NCBI GenBank assembly: GCA_913041895.1 | Contig: CAJWKQ010000003.1 | Location: 1 to 48,254, forward strand | Direction of reading: 5' to 3' | Length of the DNA: 48,254 nt | From: an uncultured Verrucomicrobiales bacterium | GTDB taxonomy: Bacteria > Verrucomicrobiota > Verrucomicrobiia > Limisphaerales > UBA1100 | Part shown: in pieces, positions 26,072 through 35,221 of the stretch | Position numbering within the stretch: the first letter of the stretch is position 1 | Layout of the letters: each line of letters starts with the position of its first letter | Notes under the pieces: model-generated | What the model saw: only the letters and a program-made list of their open reading frames with translations | Database searches by the model: none | What the model was told of the DNA's origin: nothing | Position numbers and translations under genes: made by a program

Positions 26072-27817
26072 ATGCCTACAACCAGCGCACCATTAAAGAT
26101 TCCCCGCGTTGTGCCCCAGCAAAAGCTGCGGCAGCCCAAGGAGAATATTCCTCAAACCCGGGAAGAGAGGGAATTGATCCTACGTGAGGTGCGTCATTAT
26201 GTTGCCGAACAAACACTGGTCCCCCCCGTGCCACTGGAAGACCTTAAGGTACATGCAGATAAACTCGTAGTGGCGCTGGATACCAAAGAAGTTTACCGTG
26301 ATTACATTGGCATCCTCATTAACAACGAACTTTGGCGCGAAACACTTGCAGCAGTACCTTTTGAGCGCCGACTATTAATGGTGCCCAAATGTCTGCGTGT
26401 CGAAGCCAAGTGCCCAGCACCCTTCGATGAATTCGGATTACTCTGCAAAAGCTGTGGGCTCTGTAGTATTCAAGACTTAGAGTACGAAGCAGAGAAACTA
26501 GGGTATGCCGCATTGGTCGCTGAAGGAAGTGCCATCGTGATGAGCCTCATTCAAACCGGCAAGATTGATGCGATTGTCGGTGTGGCTTGTATTCCTGTTT
26601 TGGAACGTGCCTTTCCATACATGGAAGCAGCAGCTGTACCCGGAGTAGCAATCCCGCTCCTGCAGGATGACTGCATTGATACCACCGTGGATGAGGAATG
26701 GATCTGGGATTACATACATCTAACCAGTGATGACAAAACCCGCAGACTCGATCTAAGCCAATTACATGAAGAAGTAGAGACGTGGTTCACTCCGGAATCA
26801 CTCGAAAACATCATGGGCCAAAGTGAAGGGGATACTGAAGTAATTGCCCGGCAATGGCTGGCAAGATCAGGCAAACGCTGGCGACCTTTCCTTACCTCCG
26901 CCTCTTTTCAGGCGCTTCGTGGTGATGCAGATGAGCCGATCCCAGAAGACCTCAGAAAAGTGGCTGTTGCTATTGAATGTTTCCACAAGGCCTCGCTCAT
27001 TCATGATGACATTGAGGATGAAGATACCGAACGTTACGGCGAAAAGACTTTGCATGAGGAATACGGTATTGCTGTCGCATTAAACGTGGGCGATTTACTC
27101 ATAGGGGAAGGCTACCGGTTAATTGCTGAAACATCTGTCTCGGCCGAACAGCGCGCGGCCATGCTCAAGGTCGCAGCCGAAGGCCAAAGACATCTTTGCC
27201 GCGGACAAGGTGCTGAACTCATTTGGAAACGTAATCCCGAACCCCTCAAGTCTGTCGAGGTGCTTGATATTTTCAGGCAAAAAACCGCACCTGCATTTGA
27301 AGTCGCCCTGCAACTGGGCTGCATTTACGCCGATCTGGAAAAGTATGAAGACGTATCCGAGGTTTTGGGGCAGTACAGCGAGAATCTAGGGATCGCATAT
27401 CAGATTCGCGATGACCTATCGGATTTAGGCAGTGAAGGTGAAACCAACGATTTAGCCGGTTTTCGCCCCACACTGCTATTGGCCATAGCTCACGAAAAAG
27501 CCAAAGATGAGCAAAAAGGTCAGCTGGCACGAATTTGGCGAAGGCAAATTCCTGAAGACATCACTCTCAAGGAAATTGAAGAATGGTACCGTAACCTTAA
27601 AGCCGTAAAGCGCGCTGAGGACCTGCAGCTCACCTACAAAGAAATGGCTATTCGTTCGTTGACCGATCTGGAAAATGCTAACCTTAAAGGATTATTGCGG
27701 CGCGTGATTGGAAAAATTTTCAATGATACGGTGGTTAAAGGCTGGTGCAGTGAGGTGCAGCAAGTCAGTGAACTCGATAAGGTGCGTGAACGGCAGGCTC
27801 AAAAGGTTCAAGCCTAA
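26072..27817 (+). CDS. Fusion of DUF116-like Cys domain with polyprenyl (isoprenyl) diphosphate synthase
   Basis: 581 aa; N-terminal 'CPAPFDEFGLLCKSCGLCSIQDLEYEAEKLGYAALVAEGSAIV...GKIDAIVGVACIPVLE' (DUF116-like); C-terminal 'SGKRWRPFL', 'LIHDDIEDED', 'YQIRDDLSDL' (two DDxxD). Confidence 0.85.
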   Translation: MPTTSAPLKIPRVVPQQKLRQPKENIPQTREERELILREVRHYVAEQTLVPPVPLEDLKVHADKLVVALDTKEVYRDYIGILINNELWRETLAAVPFERRLLMVPKCLRVEAKCPAPFDEFGLLCKSCGLCSIQDLEYEAEKLGYAALVAEGSAIVMSLIQTGKIDAIVGVACIPVLERAFPYMEAAAVPGVAIPLLQDDCIDTTVDEEWIWDYIHLTSDDKTRRLDLSQLHEEVETWFTPESLENIMGQSEGDTEVIARQWLARSGKRWRPFLTSASFQALRGDADEPIPEDLRKVAVAIECFHKASLIHDDIEDEDTERYGEKTLHEEYGIAVALNVGDLLIGEGYRLIAETSVSAEQRAAMLKVAAEGQRHLCRGQGAELIWKRNPEPLKSVEVLDIFRQKTAPAFEVALQLGCIYADLEKYEDVSEVLGQYSENLGIAYQIRDDLSDLGSEGETNDLAGFRPTLLLAIAHEKAKDEQKGQLARIWRRQIPEDITLKEIEEWYRNLKAVKRAEDLQLTYKEMAIRSLTDLENANLKGLLRRVIGKIFNDTVVKGWCSEVQQVSELDKVRERQAQKVQA

Positions 27818-27826
27818 CTCAATTTC

Positions 27827-28714
27827 ATGAGCCTCCGGCTGGAAATGCTGCAGGTAGCGCGTGTCGCGCCAAAAGCCCTTGAAGACGCTAGCGATTTGGT
27901 TCGGGACTTCCTTCTTTCCCAACAACATCCTGATGGCGGATTTTGTGATCGGGACGGAGAAAGTGACCTATACTATACCGTCTTTGGCCTGAATGCACTG
28001 GCCGCCTTTCAAGTAGAGCCGGAAAGGAATGCAGTGGAAAAATTCCTGCTGAAATTTGAGGAAGGAGAAGGATTGGATCTAGTCCACTTAAGTTGCCTTT
28101 GTCGCTGCTGGGGAACAATCGGCCAAAACCGTATGCCTAAGGGCCTTCGTAAGGCACTACTCAGCCGACTGGAAGCTTTTCGAAAACCCTGCGGGGGCTG
28201 GGACAATAATCCTGAGCGTGAACACGGCACGGCCTACGGCTCTTTCCTTGCCTTGGGCGCTTATCAGGATTTAGGCAAGCTCCCGCCCAAGCCACTGCGC
28301 ATATTACAAAGCCTGAAAGCCTTGGAGACACCCGATCACGCCTGGAATAATCACCCCAATCTTCCGGTAGGCTCCACCAATCCAACTGCCGGAGCAGTGG
28401 TCTTGCTAAACAACCTGCATTTACCCATTAATGATGAAGTGGGCAAATGGCTGAGGAATCAATTGCACCCTCAAGGCGGGTTTGTGGCAGTACCCGGAGC
28501 CCCTATGCCGGATTTACTAACGACAGCTACCGCACTCCATGCATTGGCTGCATTGGAAGTTCGCCTTACTGAAGAAGAAACAGAACGCTGCCTGGATTTC
28601 ATTGATACCCTTTGGGATGCCACCGGCGGTTTCCATGGCAACTGGACCGATGATTACCTTGATTGCGAATACACCTTCTATGGCCTACTTGCCTTGGGCC
28701 ATTTAAGTTTATAG
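27827..28714 (+). CDS. Prenyltransferase-beta/squalene-cyclase-repeat (alpha-alpha toroid) protein
   Basis: 295 aa; 'HPDGGFCDRDGESDLYYTVFGLNALAAF', 'KPCGGWDNN', 'HPQGGFVAVPGAPMPDLLTTATALHALAAL', 'ATGGFHGNWTDDYLDCEYTFYGLLALGHL'. Confidence 0.8.
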   Translation: MSLRLEMLQVARVAPKALEDASDLVRDFLLSQQHPDGGFCDRDGESDLYYTVFGLNALAAFQVEPERNAVEKFLLKFEEGEGLDLVHLSCLCRCWGTIGQNRMPKGLRKALLSRLEAFRKPCGGWDNNPEREHGTAYGSFLALGAYQDLGKLPPKPLRILQSLKALETPDHAWNNHPNLPVGSTNPTAGAVVLLNNLHLPINDEVGKWLRNQLHPQGGFVAVPGAPMPDLLTTATALHALAALEVRLTEEETERCLDFIDTLWDATGGFHGNWTDDYLDCEYTFYGLLALGHLSL

Positions 28715-28763
28715 TTTGAACCATTACCACAGCTGAAACAAATAAAAGTAGGCCCGCACAGCC

Positions 28764-30242
28764 TCAATCATTCTCCCTCGCCTCATAGAAGGCGTTAGCC
28801 AATAGCGTTACTAAAAGTGTAATCCCGCAACCGATGGCTGTATACCACGGCCAATGAATGACCTCCTTAAGCCCATACTTAATTGCGATCATGCTAATTA
28901 GGGATACGCCCATCCCGACCATGACCGGCACTCCTCGGCCTTGCTTTAGGGTCTGCGACAACAATACGCCGCCTAATAATCCTCCGCTAGTGAGTCCTAC
29001 CAAGCTAAAGGCCGCATCCATTACCGACTTCACCTCGCGACTGGCAAAAGCAACAACAATAAGCATGGCTCCCCAGAAAAGTGTCCAAGCGCGGCTGGTT
29101 TTTAGTTTGCTCTCATCACTCGCATCCTTTTTTGCCAAACCCAAATCCATAACTGTCACTGAGGAAAGCGCACTTAAAGCTGAACTGACTGAAGACATCG
29201 CAGCCGCAAAAATACCCACCAGTAATAATCCCTTCACCCCTACCGGAGCCTCAGCCAACATGAAGATGGGGAAGACATAATCGGTTTGTTTTTTGCCTAA
29301 TGAATTCTCAGGTATCTCTATGGGAATCGGTGTCTGCTGGTAATGAGCCCAAAGCAATACTCCCACCATTAAAAAAAGTAGCATCATGGGCAGAATCACC
29401 GCTGCGCAAAAGAGAAGGGCCTTTCGCCCATCGGCAACCGACCGACAAGCCAGCACACGCTGGGCTACCAACTGGTCAATCCCGTGAGTAAAGAGCACAA
29501 ATACACCGGCACCCAAAACACCCATCCAAATATTATACGGGGAGCCTAGGGCTAAATCTGTATTGAGCCATTCCAATTTACCACCTGCCCGCGCCAGTTC
29601 TATCGCTCCACCCCAACCTCCATCAATTAAGGTCGGAATATAGAAAAGGGCAAAGAGTCCGCCAGCCAGAAAGAGAAAGAACTGTACTGCATCAGTCCAG
29701 ACGACCGCCTTGAGCCCTCCTACGTATGTATAGATAAGTGATAAACCAACGAATAAGAGAATTGCCGGCAGCACCGGCCAATCGAGCATCAATTGCAAAG
29801 GAATGCAGGTCACAAATACTCGCACCCCAGCAGCCAACGTTCCTGCAATTAGAAAAAGAACCGCTGCCGTTTTATGAGCCCCGCTACCAAAGGCATTTCC
29901 TATAAGTGCATAAGGCGAATAAACTTCATTTCGGAAATAGAAGGGAACCATGACCACTGCCAATGCGACACGGCCAATTACATATCCAATCACCACCTGA
30001 ATAAACATCAGGTTTCCTCCATAAGCCATGGCCGGAACACCAATAAAGGTGAGCGCACTGGTTTCAGTAGCCACAATGGAGAAGGCCACCCCCCACCATG
30101 GCAAATCCCGACCGCCCAAAAAATAATCGCGGGTGGTTTTCTGGCCCTTCCCCAACCAAACCCCCAAGGCAATAATACCGGCCAGATAACTCCCAATCAC
30201 CATCCAATCGATGGAATGAAGGGAGGTGGCGGAAGCAAGCAT
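28764..30242 (-). CDS. Sodium:solute symporter (SSS family)
   Basis: 492 aa, many TM segments; 'DYFLGGRDLPWWGVAFSIVATETSALTFIGVPAMAY', 'YTYVGGLKAVVWTDAVQFF'. Confidence 0.93.
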   Translation of the reverse strand: MLASATSLHSIDWMVIGSYLAGIIALGVWLGKGQKTTRDYFLGGRDLPWWGVAFSIVATETSALTFIGVPAMAYGGNLMFIQVVIGYVIGRVALAVVMVPFYFRNEVYSPYALIGNAFGSGAHKTAAVLFLIAGTLAAGVRVFVTCIPLQLMLDWPVLPAILLFVGLSLIYTYVGGLKAVVWTDAVQFFLFLAGGLFALFYIPTLIDGGWGGAIELARAGGKLEWLNTDLALGSPYNIWMGVLGAGVFVLFTHGIDQLVAQRVLACRSVADGRKALLFCAAVILPMMLLFLMVGVLLWAHYQQTPIPIEIPENSLGKKQTDYVFPIFMLAEAPVGVKGLLLVGIFAAAMSSVSSALSALSSVTVMDLGLAKKDASDESKLKTSRAWTLFWGAMLIVVAFASREVKSVMDAAFSLVGLTSGGLLGGVLLSQTLKQGRGVPVMVGMGVSLISMIAIKYGLKEVIHWPWYTAIGCGITLLVTLLANAFYEAREND

Positions 30243-30367
30243 TTAGGCATTTTCGACCAGAAAAACAGCCTCGCAATCAAATCTCACTCACAGGATTGAG
30301 ATTGACCCTTGGCTTGTGGCAGCTATGGTTGCAAATTCCGTTTGATTAACTTGAACCAAAGTTTTTT

Positions 30368-31780
30368 ATGAGCACAAACAAGCAGACCAAATCCGGCGAA
30401 AACCGCCGGCAATTCCTGAAAAAGACCGGTACTGCCGCTGCCGCTGTTGCCGCACTGAAGGTGCCGGTGTACGGGGCCGGGCAAGCTCCCTCAGCCAATG
30501 TAAAAGGCGCTAACGAGAAAATCGTTGTGGGCTATATTGGTGTAGGTGGCCGAGGCTTTGGAGCACACGTTCGCCAAATGCGCCAAAATGCTGAGGATAA
30601 CAATATCGCACAGGCAGCGGTTTGCGATGTGTCCACTCACCGCGCTAAGAACGCCAAGAACTTCATTACCAAAAATTCAGAAGACAAGGTCGAAGCCTAT
30701 ACCGATTACCGGAAGGTAATTGAGCGTAAGGATATTGATGCCATTGTTTGCGCTACCGTAGACCACTGGCACACCAAGATCTGTATTGAGAGCATGGAAA
30801 GCGGTAAGGACATGTACGTCGAGAAGCCGATGACGCGTTATCTCGGTGAGGCTTTCGAGCTTTATGATGCCGTCAAGCGCACCAAGCGCAAAGTACAGGT
30901 GGGATCCCAGATTACCAGCTGCGGCAATTTTGCCAAGGCAGCTGAATTGATCGCTCAGGGTAAAATGGGGCCACTCGTCCTAGCTCAGGGCTCCTACATG
31001 CGCAATAACCCAAAGGGTGAATGGAACTATCGTCTACAGGACTGGGCCACCAAAGGCGACATCCAATGGACTACCGGTGGAGGCAAAATCGGTTGGCTGC
31101 GGGAAGACATGAAGCAGATTGACTTCAACGCCGACCACTACTTCCGCTGGCGCAAGTATCTTCCTTATTGTGCAGGCCTACTGGGCGACCTTGTTCCCCA
31201 TCGGCTGTTCCCGCTAATGCGCGCCACTGGCAACGCCGAGTTTCCAAGCCGCGTTGTATGCCTAGGCACCCGCAAGATTACTCCTGACCGCGATGTTAGC
31301 GATAACACCCAAGTGCTCGCTGAGTTCCCAAATGGAATGACGCTCATCGTCACCAGTTCTTCAGTCAATGAGCAAGGGCTTAACGAGACGATCCGTGGTC
31401 AATACGGCACGATGTATCTTAGCACCAATGGTTCGAGTCTTGAGTACAAACCTGAGCGTCCTTTCGCCGAAGAGTTTGACCCCGAGAGCTACACCAACCT
31501 CGAGCCTAGTGGCAACACCACCCCACAGCACCACAAAAACTGGCTGGATTGTATCCGCAGTGGCAAGGAGCCAGTGGCAGGCATCGACCTTGCCATGAAG
31601 GTTCAAGCGGTTATTTCGCTTGCCGAAATCTCCGACCGACGCGGCACCATGGCTCACTTCGATCCGAAAACCCGCAAGGTAACTGACGGAGCTGGAAACG
31701 AACTCAAGCCTTATGATTACGCCGAAGAGGCCAAGTTAAATCATGGCCCATACGGCCCGATTAAGGAAATCGGCGGCTAA
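30368..31780 (+). CDS. Tat-secreted Gfo/Idh/MocA-family oxidoreductase
   Basis: 470 aa; Tat motif 'NRRQFLKKTGTAAAAVAALKVP'; 'VVGYIGVGGRGFG', 'CATVDHWHTKICIESMESGKDMYVEKPMT'. Confidence 0.95.
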   Translation: MSTNKQTKSGENRRQFLKKTGTAAAAVAALKVPVYGAGQAPSANVKGANEKIVVGYIGVGGRGFGAHVRQMRQNAEDNNIAQAAVCDVSTHRAKNAKNFITKNSEDKVEAYTDYRKVIERKDIDAIVCATVDHWHTKICIESMESGKDMYVEKPMTRYLGEAFELYDAVKRTKRKVQVGSQITSCGNFAKAAELIAQGKMGPLVLAQGSYMRNNPKGEWNYRLQDWATKGDIQWTTGGGKIGWLREDMKQIDFNADHYFRWRKYLPYCAGLLGDLVPHRLFPLMRATGNAEFPSRVVCLGTRKITPDRDVSDNTQVLAEFPNGMTLIVTSSSVNEQGLNETIRGQYGTMYLSTNGSSLEYKPERPFAEEFDPESYTNLEPSGNTTPQHHKNWLDCIRSGKEPVAGIDLAMKVQAVISLAEISDRRGTMAHFDPKTRKVTDGAGNELKPYDYAEEAKLNHGPYGPIKEIGG

Positions 31781-31798
31781 GCCAACTAAAGAATCACC

Positions 31799-31830
31799 GG
31801 CTCCGCAGGATATCCTGCGGAGCCTTTTTT
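31799..31830 (+). terminator. Rho-independent terminator after the Gfo/Idh/MocA gene
   Basis: Perfect 26-nt palindrome GGCTCCGCAGGATATCCTGCGGAGCC followed by TTTTTT. Confidence 0.93.
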
Positions 31831-31839
31831 GTCTCATTC

Positions 31840-32703
31840 ATGAATGACACCGTAACCGTTGCCATCGAGGCCATGGCTACCCGATTTGAGGTTGCGCTGC
31901 ATGGCGCACCTGAGGCCATATTACGTGCTGCGGCGGAAGAGACGTTGGCAGAAGTTTCTCGACTTGAGGCCATGTTAAGCCTCTACCAACCCACCAGTGA
32001 AATTTCACACATCAACGCGCGAGGTGCGCACGAACCCGTCCCTGTATCGCCCGAAGTGTTTTTCCTTCTGCAAAGCTGTATTGAATTGAATGAACAAACC
32101 AAGGGAGCTTTTGATATTACTATTGCTCCACTCATGAAATGTTGGAGTTTCACGGACGAAACCGGTTCTGTGCCTACAGAAAAAGAAATCGAACAAGCCT
32201 GTGCGTTGGTTGGGATAAATCATTTAAAACTAAATACCTCTGACTGTACTGTGCGACTCAACCTTGAAGGCGTCATGCTTGATCTCGGTTCCATCGGAAA
32301 AGGTTATGCCTTGGAACAGGCGTCAAAATTATTACTTGAAAATGGATTTACCAATTTTCTCATCCACGGCGGCACCAGCACAGTGTGTGCTGCAGGCACG
32401 CAGGCAGATGGCACTCCATGGCGAATAGCCGTAGAACTTCAGGATAAACAGCACCCGCCATTACACATCGTAGATCTAGAAAACGAGTCTCTTTCTGTTT
32501 CCGGCATTGGCGGCAAGTCTTTCCTTGATGAAAAAGGTGTAGAGCAAGGTCACGTGATTGACCCGCGAACAGGCCGGCCCACTCAAGCCGCAAGCGTAGC
32601 TGCTGTTATTTGTGATTCTGCCACGCAAAGCGACGCTTGGGCGACTGCCTTGCTAGTAGAGCCAAGCCTGAAAACACCTGATGGATTGCGGGTTTTAACC
32701 TAA
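31840..32703 (+). CDS. apbE: FAD:protein FMN transferase (ApbE)
   Basis: 287 aa; 'IEAMATRFEVALHG', 'VMLDLGSIGKGYALEQ', 'FLIHGGTSTVCA', 'HVIDPRTGRPT'. Confidence 0.93.
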   Translation: MNDTVTVAIEAMATRFEVALHGAPEAILRAAAEETLAEVSRLEAMLSLYQPTSEISHINARGAHEPVPVSPEVFFLLQSCIELNEQTKGAFDITIAPLMKCWSFTDETGSVPTEKEIEQACALVGINHLKLNTSDCTVRLNLEGVMLDLGSIGKGYALEQASKLLLENGFTNFLIHGGTSTVCAAGTQADGTPWRIAVELQDKQHPPLHIVDLENESLSVSGIGGKSFLDEKGVEQGHVIDPRTGRPTQAASVAAVICDSATQSDAWATALLVEPSLKTPDGLRVLT

Positions 32704-34718
32704 AAAGGATCTTCCCGGTAGGGATCGAAAGAACTCAGCTTCCACTCATCAATCAATTTATCTGGCAACTCAGAAAGGAACCGGGAGGGTTGTTGAATCA
32801 TGTCTTCACTTCCGCCACCAGCAACAGTCCGGATCATTGGGTAAGAAATATAAAGTTCATCTTTGGCACGAGTAATGGCCACGTAAAAAAGGCGCCTTTC
32901 CTCCTCCTCTCCTTCTACTGTATCTAATGAACGATTACTTGGAAACATTCCGTCACAAAGCATCACAACAAAGACAACTTTAAACTCCAAACCTTTCGCC
33001 TGATGGATGGTGGAGAGCCGCAATTTTTCCTGATCATCTTCTCCGCGATCCTGCTCAGCCTCAACGTTGGTCAACAATGCCAATTCAGCCAAAAAAGTCT
33101 CGAGGGTCTCATACTGGCGAGCAAATACTCCCAACTGTTCGATATCATCCAATCTCTGTGGCGCCTTATCATAATTTGACTCTACATACTCTGCATAACC
33201 GGCCTCCACAATTAGCTCAATCATTTGCCCCGCATCTCCAGCTACTGGTTCTGATTGAAGCTGTGACACTGTGGCAGAAAACTGAGCCCATGCTACTTTT
33301 GCTTTTTTCGGCACCGCAGCACATTGCTGCAGTACCTCGGCCAATTGTGTCGTATCCGTATATAAAGCAAGAAATTGATCCCACAACTTAAAGGCTGTCT
33401 TCCCTCCTATTCCCGGCAACATCAGCACCAAACGTTTGAAAGCCTGCTCATCACGTGGGTTAGCCAACCATTTTAAGTACGAAGTTACATCCTTGATGTG
33501 TGCCTGCTCAAAAAATCGGATGCCGCTAGTAATGGAGAAAGGGATATTTCGACGCGTAAACTCCAACTGCAATTCCAATGCATGAAAGTGCGATCGATAA
33601 AGCACCGCCATATCGTTTAGCTCCACACCCTCTTCACGCAGTTCCAGTGCACGCTGGGCAATAAAGGCCGCCTGTTCACCAGCCTCGCCACACACTGCCA
33701 AAACCGGCTTCTCTCCCGGGCCCCTAGATGCCGCTAATTTCTTTGCGAACTGCCTCGTGTTGGCTTCGATTGCTGCATTAGCAAGATTGAGGATCTCCGG
33801 AGTACTCCGGTAGTTTGTCTCGATCTTATAAACTTTTGCATCTGGATACCTCTCAGGAAACTCGATAATGTTTTCATAATTAGCCCCACGCCAGGAATAG
33901 ATACTTTGGGAATCATCCCCCACAACCATCACGTTTTTATAACGTTCTCCCAAAAGATCAATCAGCTCCGCCTGCAATTGATTGGTATCCTGATACTCAT
34001 CAACCAATACAAACTGAAAACGTTTCTGGTATAACTCACGCACCTCTGCGTACTCCTTCAATAGCTTCAGCCAAAGCACAAGCAGATCATCAAAATCCAT
34101 CAAGCCTTGAGCACGTTTGCGCTCCGAGTAACGTTGAACCACTCCTTCAATCTGGGAGGTAAGATGTTCGAACCATGGAAACCGCTCTTCAATCACCTCT
34201 CGTAAATCAATCTGCTTATTAACCGACAAAGATCCCATATCGGCCACCACTTCAGGCTTGGGAAAACGAGTTGCTTTCACATCAATCTCCGCCTCAGCAA
34301 TACAAGCGTTGATAAGCCCCTTAGTGTCCTCCCGGTCCTGAATCGTAAAGGAACGATTGAACCCTAACTCTTCAGCATGACGACGCAGCACCCGGTGTCC
34401 AATGGAATGGAAAGTACCTCCCCATAAATCACTCATGTCATGCCCAATCAAATCGGCAACTCGTCCCATCATTTCTTTAGCAGCCTTATTGGTAAAGGTA
34501 AGGAGAAGGATTCGGTTTGCCGGCACACCTTGTTCCAGCAGATAGGCCACACGATAAGTCAGGGTACGGGTTTTGCCTGAGCCTGCCCCGGCAATCACCA
34601 GAGCTGGGCCTGGCAATGCCGTCACCGCAGAGCGTTGTGCATCATTAAGCTCTGTCTCGTAATCGATCTGTAATTTGATCGAGTCACGGTAAGGTTGGAG
34701 GACATACTCCCTTGCCAC
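32700..34718 (-). CDS. UvrD/PcrA/Rep-family DNA helicase
   Basis: 672 aa; 'LNDAQRSAVTALPGPALVIAGAGSGKTRTLTYRVAYLL', 'VLVDEYQDTNQLQ', 'LSTIHQAKGLEFKVVFVV', 'RRLFYVAITRAKDELYISYP'. Confidence 0.96.
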   Translation of the reverse strand: MAREYVLQPYRDSIKLQIDYETELNDAQRSAVTALPGPALVIAGAGSGKTRTLTYRVAYLLEQGVPANRILLLTFTNKAAKEMMGRVADLIGHDMSDLWGGTFHSIGHRVLRRHAEELGFNRSFTIQDREDTKGLINACIAEAEIDVKATRFPKPEVVADMGSLSVNKQIDLREVIEERFPWFEHLTSQIEGVVQRYSERKRAQGLMDFDDLLVLWLKLLKEYAEVRELYQKRFQFVLVDEYQDTNQLQAELIDLLGERYKNVMVVGDDSQSIYSWRGANYENIIEFPERYPDAKVYKIETNYRSTPEILNLANAAIEANTRQFAKKLAASRGPGEKPVLAVCGEAGEQAAFIAQRALELREEGVELNDMAVLYRSHFHALELQLEFTRRNIPFSITSGIRFFEQAHIKDVTSYLKWLANPRDEQAFKRLVLMLPGIGGKTAFKLWDQFLALYTDTTQLAEVLQQCAAVPKKAKVAWAQFSATVSQLQSEPVAGDAGQMIELIVEAGYAEYVESNYDKAPQRLDDIEQLGVFARQYETLETFLAELALLTNVEAEQDRGEDDQEKLRLSTIHQAKGLEFKVVFVVMLCDGMFPSNRSLDTVEGEEEERRLFYVAITRAKDELYISYPMIRTVAGGGSEDMIQQPSRFLSELPDKLIDEWKLSSFDPYREDPF

Positions 34719-34825
34719 CTCAGTACGCTATAGACTTCAAGCCAAAGGCTGAAGATTAAAAGACGTTGATAAGTTTTCGTGTCCAACTCGTTGCACTTGC
34801 GTAAATTTCAATCAGGGAGGAGATT

Positions 34826-35173
34826 GTGCGCCACCAAGGGGGTTCCAAATCAAGGGTACGTTGTCTAAGACTGGTACGTTTTGCTGATATCGAATTGCGG
34901 AATGCTACTGGTTTGGCATTAGACAACCCTTCATCAATCGACTTTTTTGACTGTCTGTCCTACTTCAAAAAGGAAAAGACTCCATTCACCGGTCGTGCAC
35001 AAGGTGTTGATCTTAGAGGGAATGTAATGGCTGAAGGATTCTTTGTGGAAGGACGACCGGAGGGGCGTTGGACGCGCTGGCATGACAATGGCTGCAAGCG
35101 AGAAGAGTTTCTGATTGCCAACGGTGAATGCTGCTATGTTCGTCACTGGGATGAAGGTGGCACCTCAATCTAG
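34826..35173 (+). CDS. Small MORN-variant (YwqK-like) repeat protein
   Basis: 115 aa, GTG start; 'VMAEGFFVEGRPEGRWTRWHDNGCKREEFLIANGE'. Confidence 0.55.
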   Translation: MRHQGGSKSRVRCLRLVRFADIELRNATGLALDNPSSIDFFDCLSYFKKEKTPFTGRAQGVDLRGNVMAEGFFVEGRPEGRWTRWHDNGCKREEFLIANGECCYVRHWDEGGTSI

Positions 35174-35221
35174 GGGCAATTATCTCGACGCTTCCAATCT
35201 CATCCGTATCCTTCGGAGCCC

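Noticed and set aside
31799-31824. Perfect 26-nt palindrome considered as a recombination or protein-binding site
   Set aside because: Located just after a stop codon and followed by a T6 tract; best explained as an intrinsic terminator.
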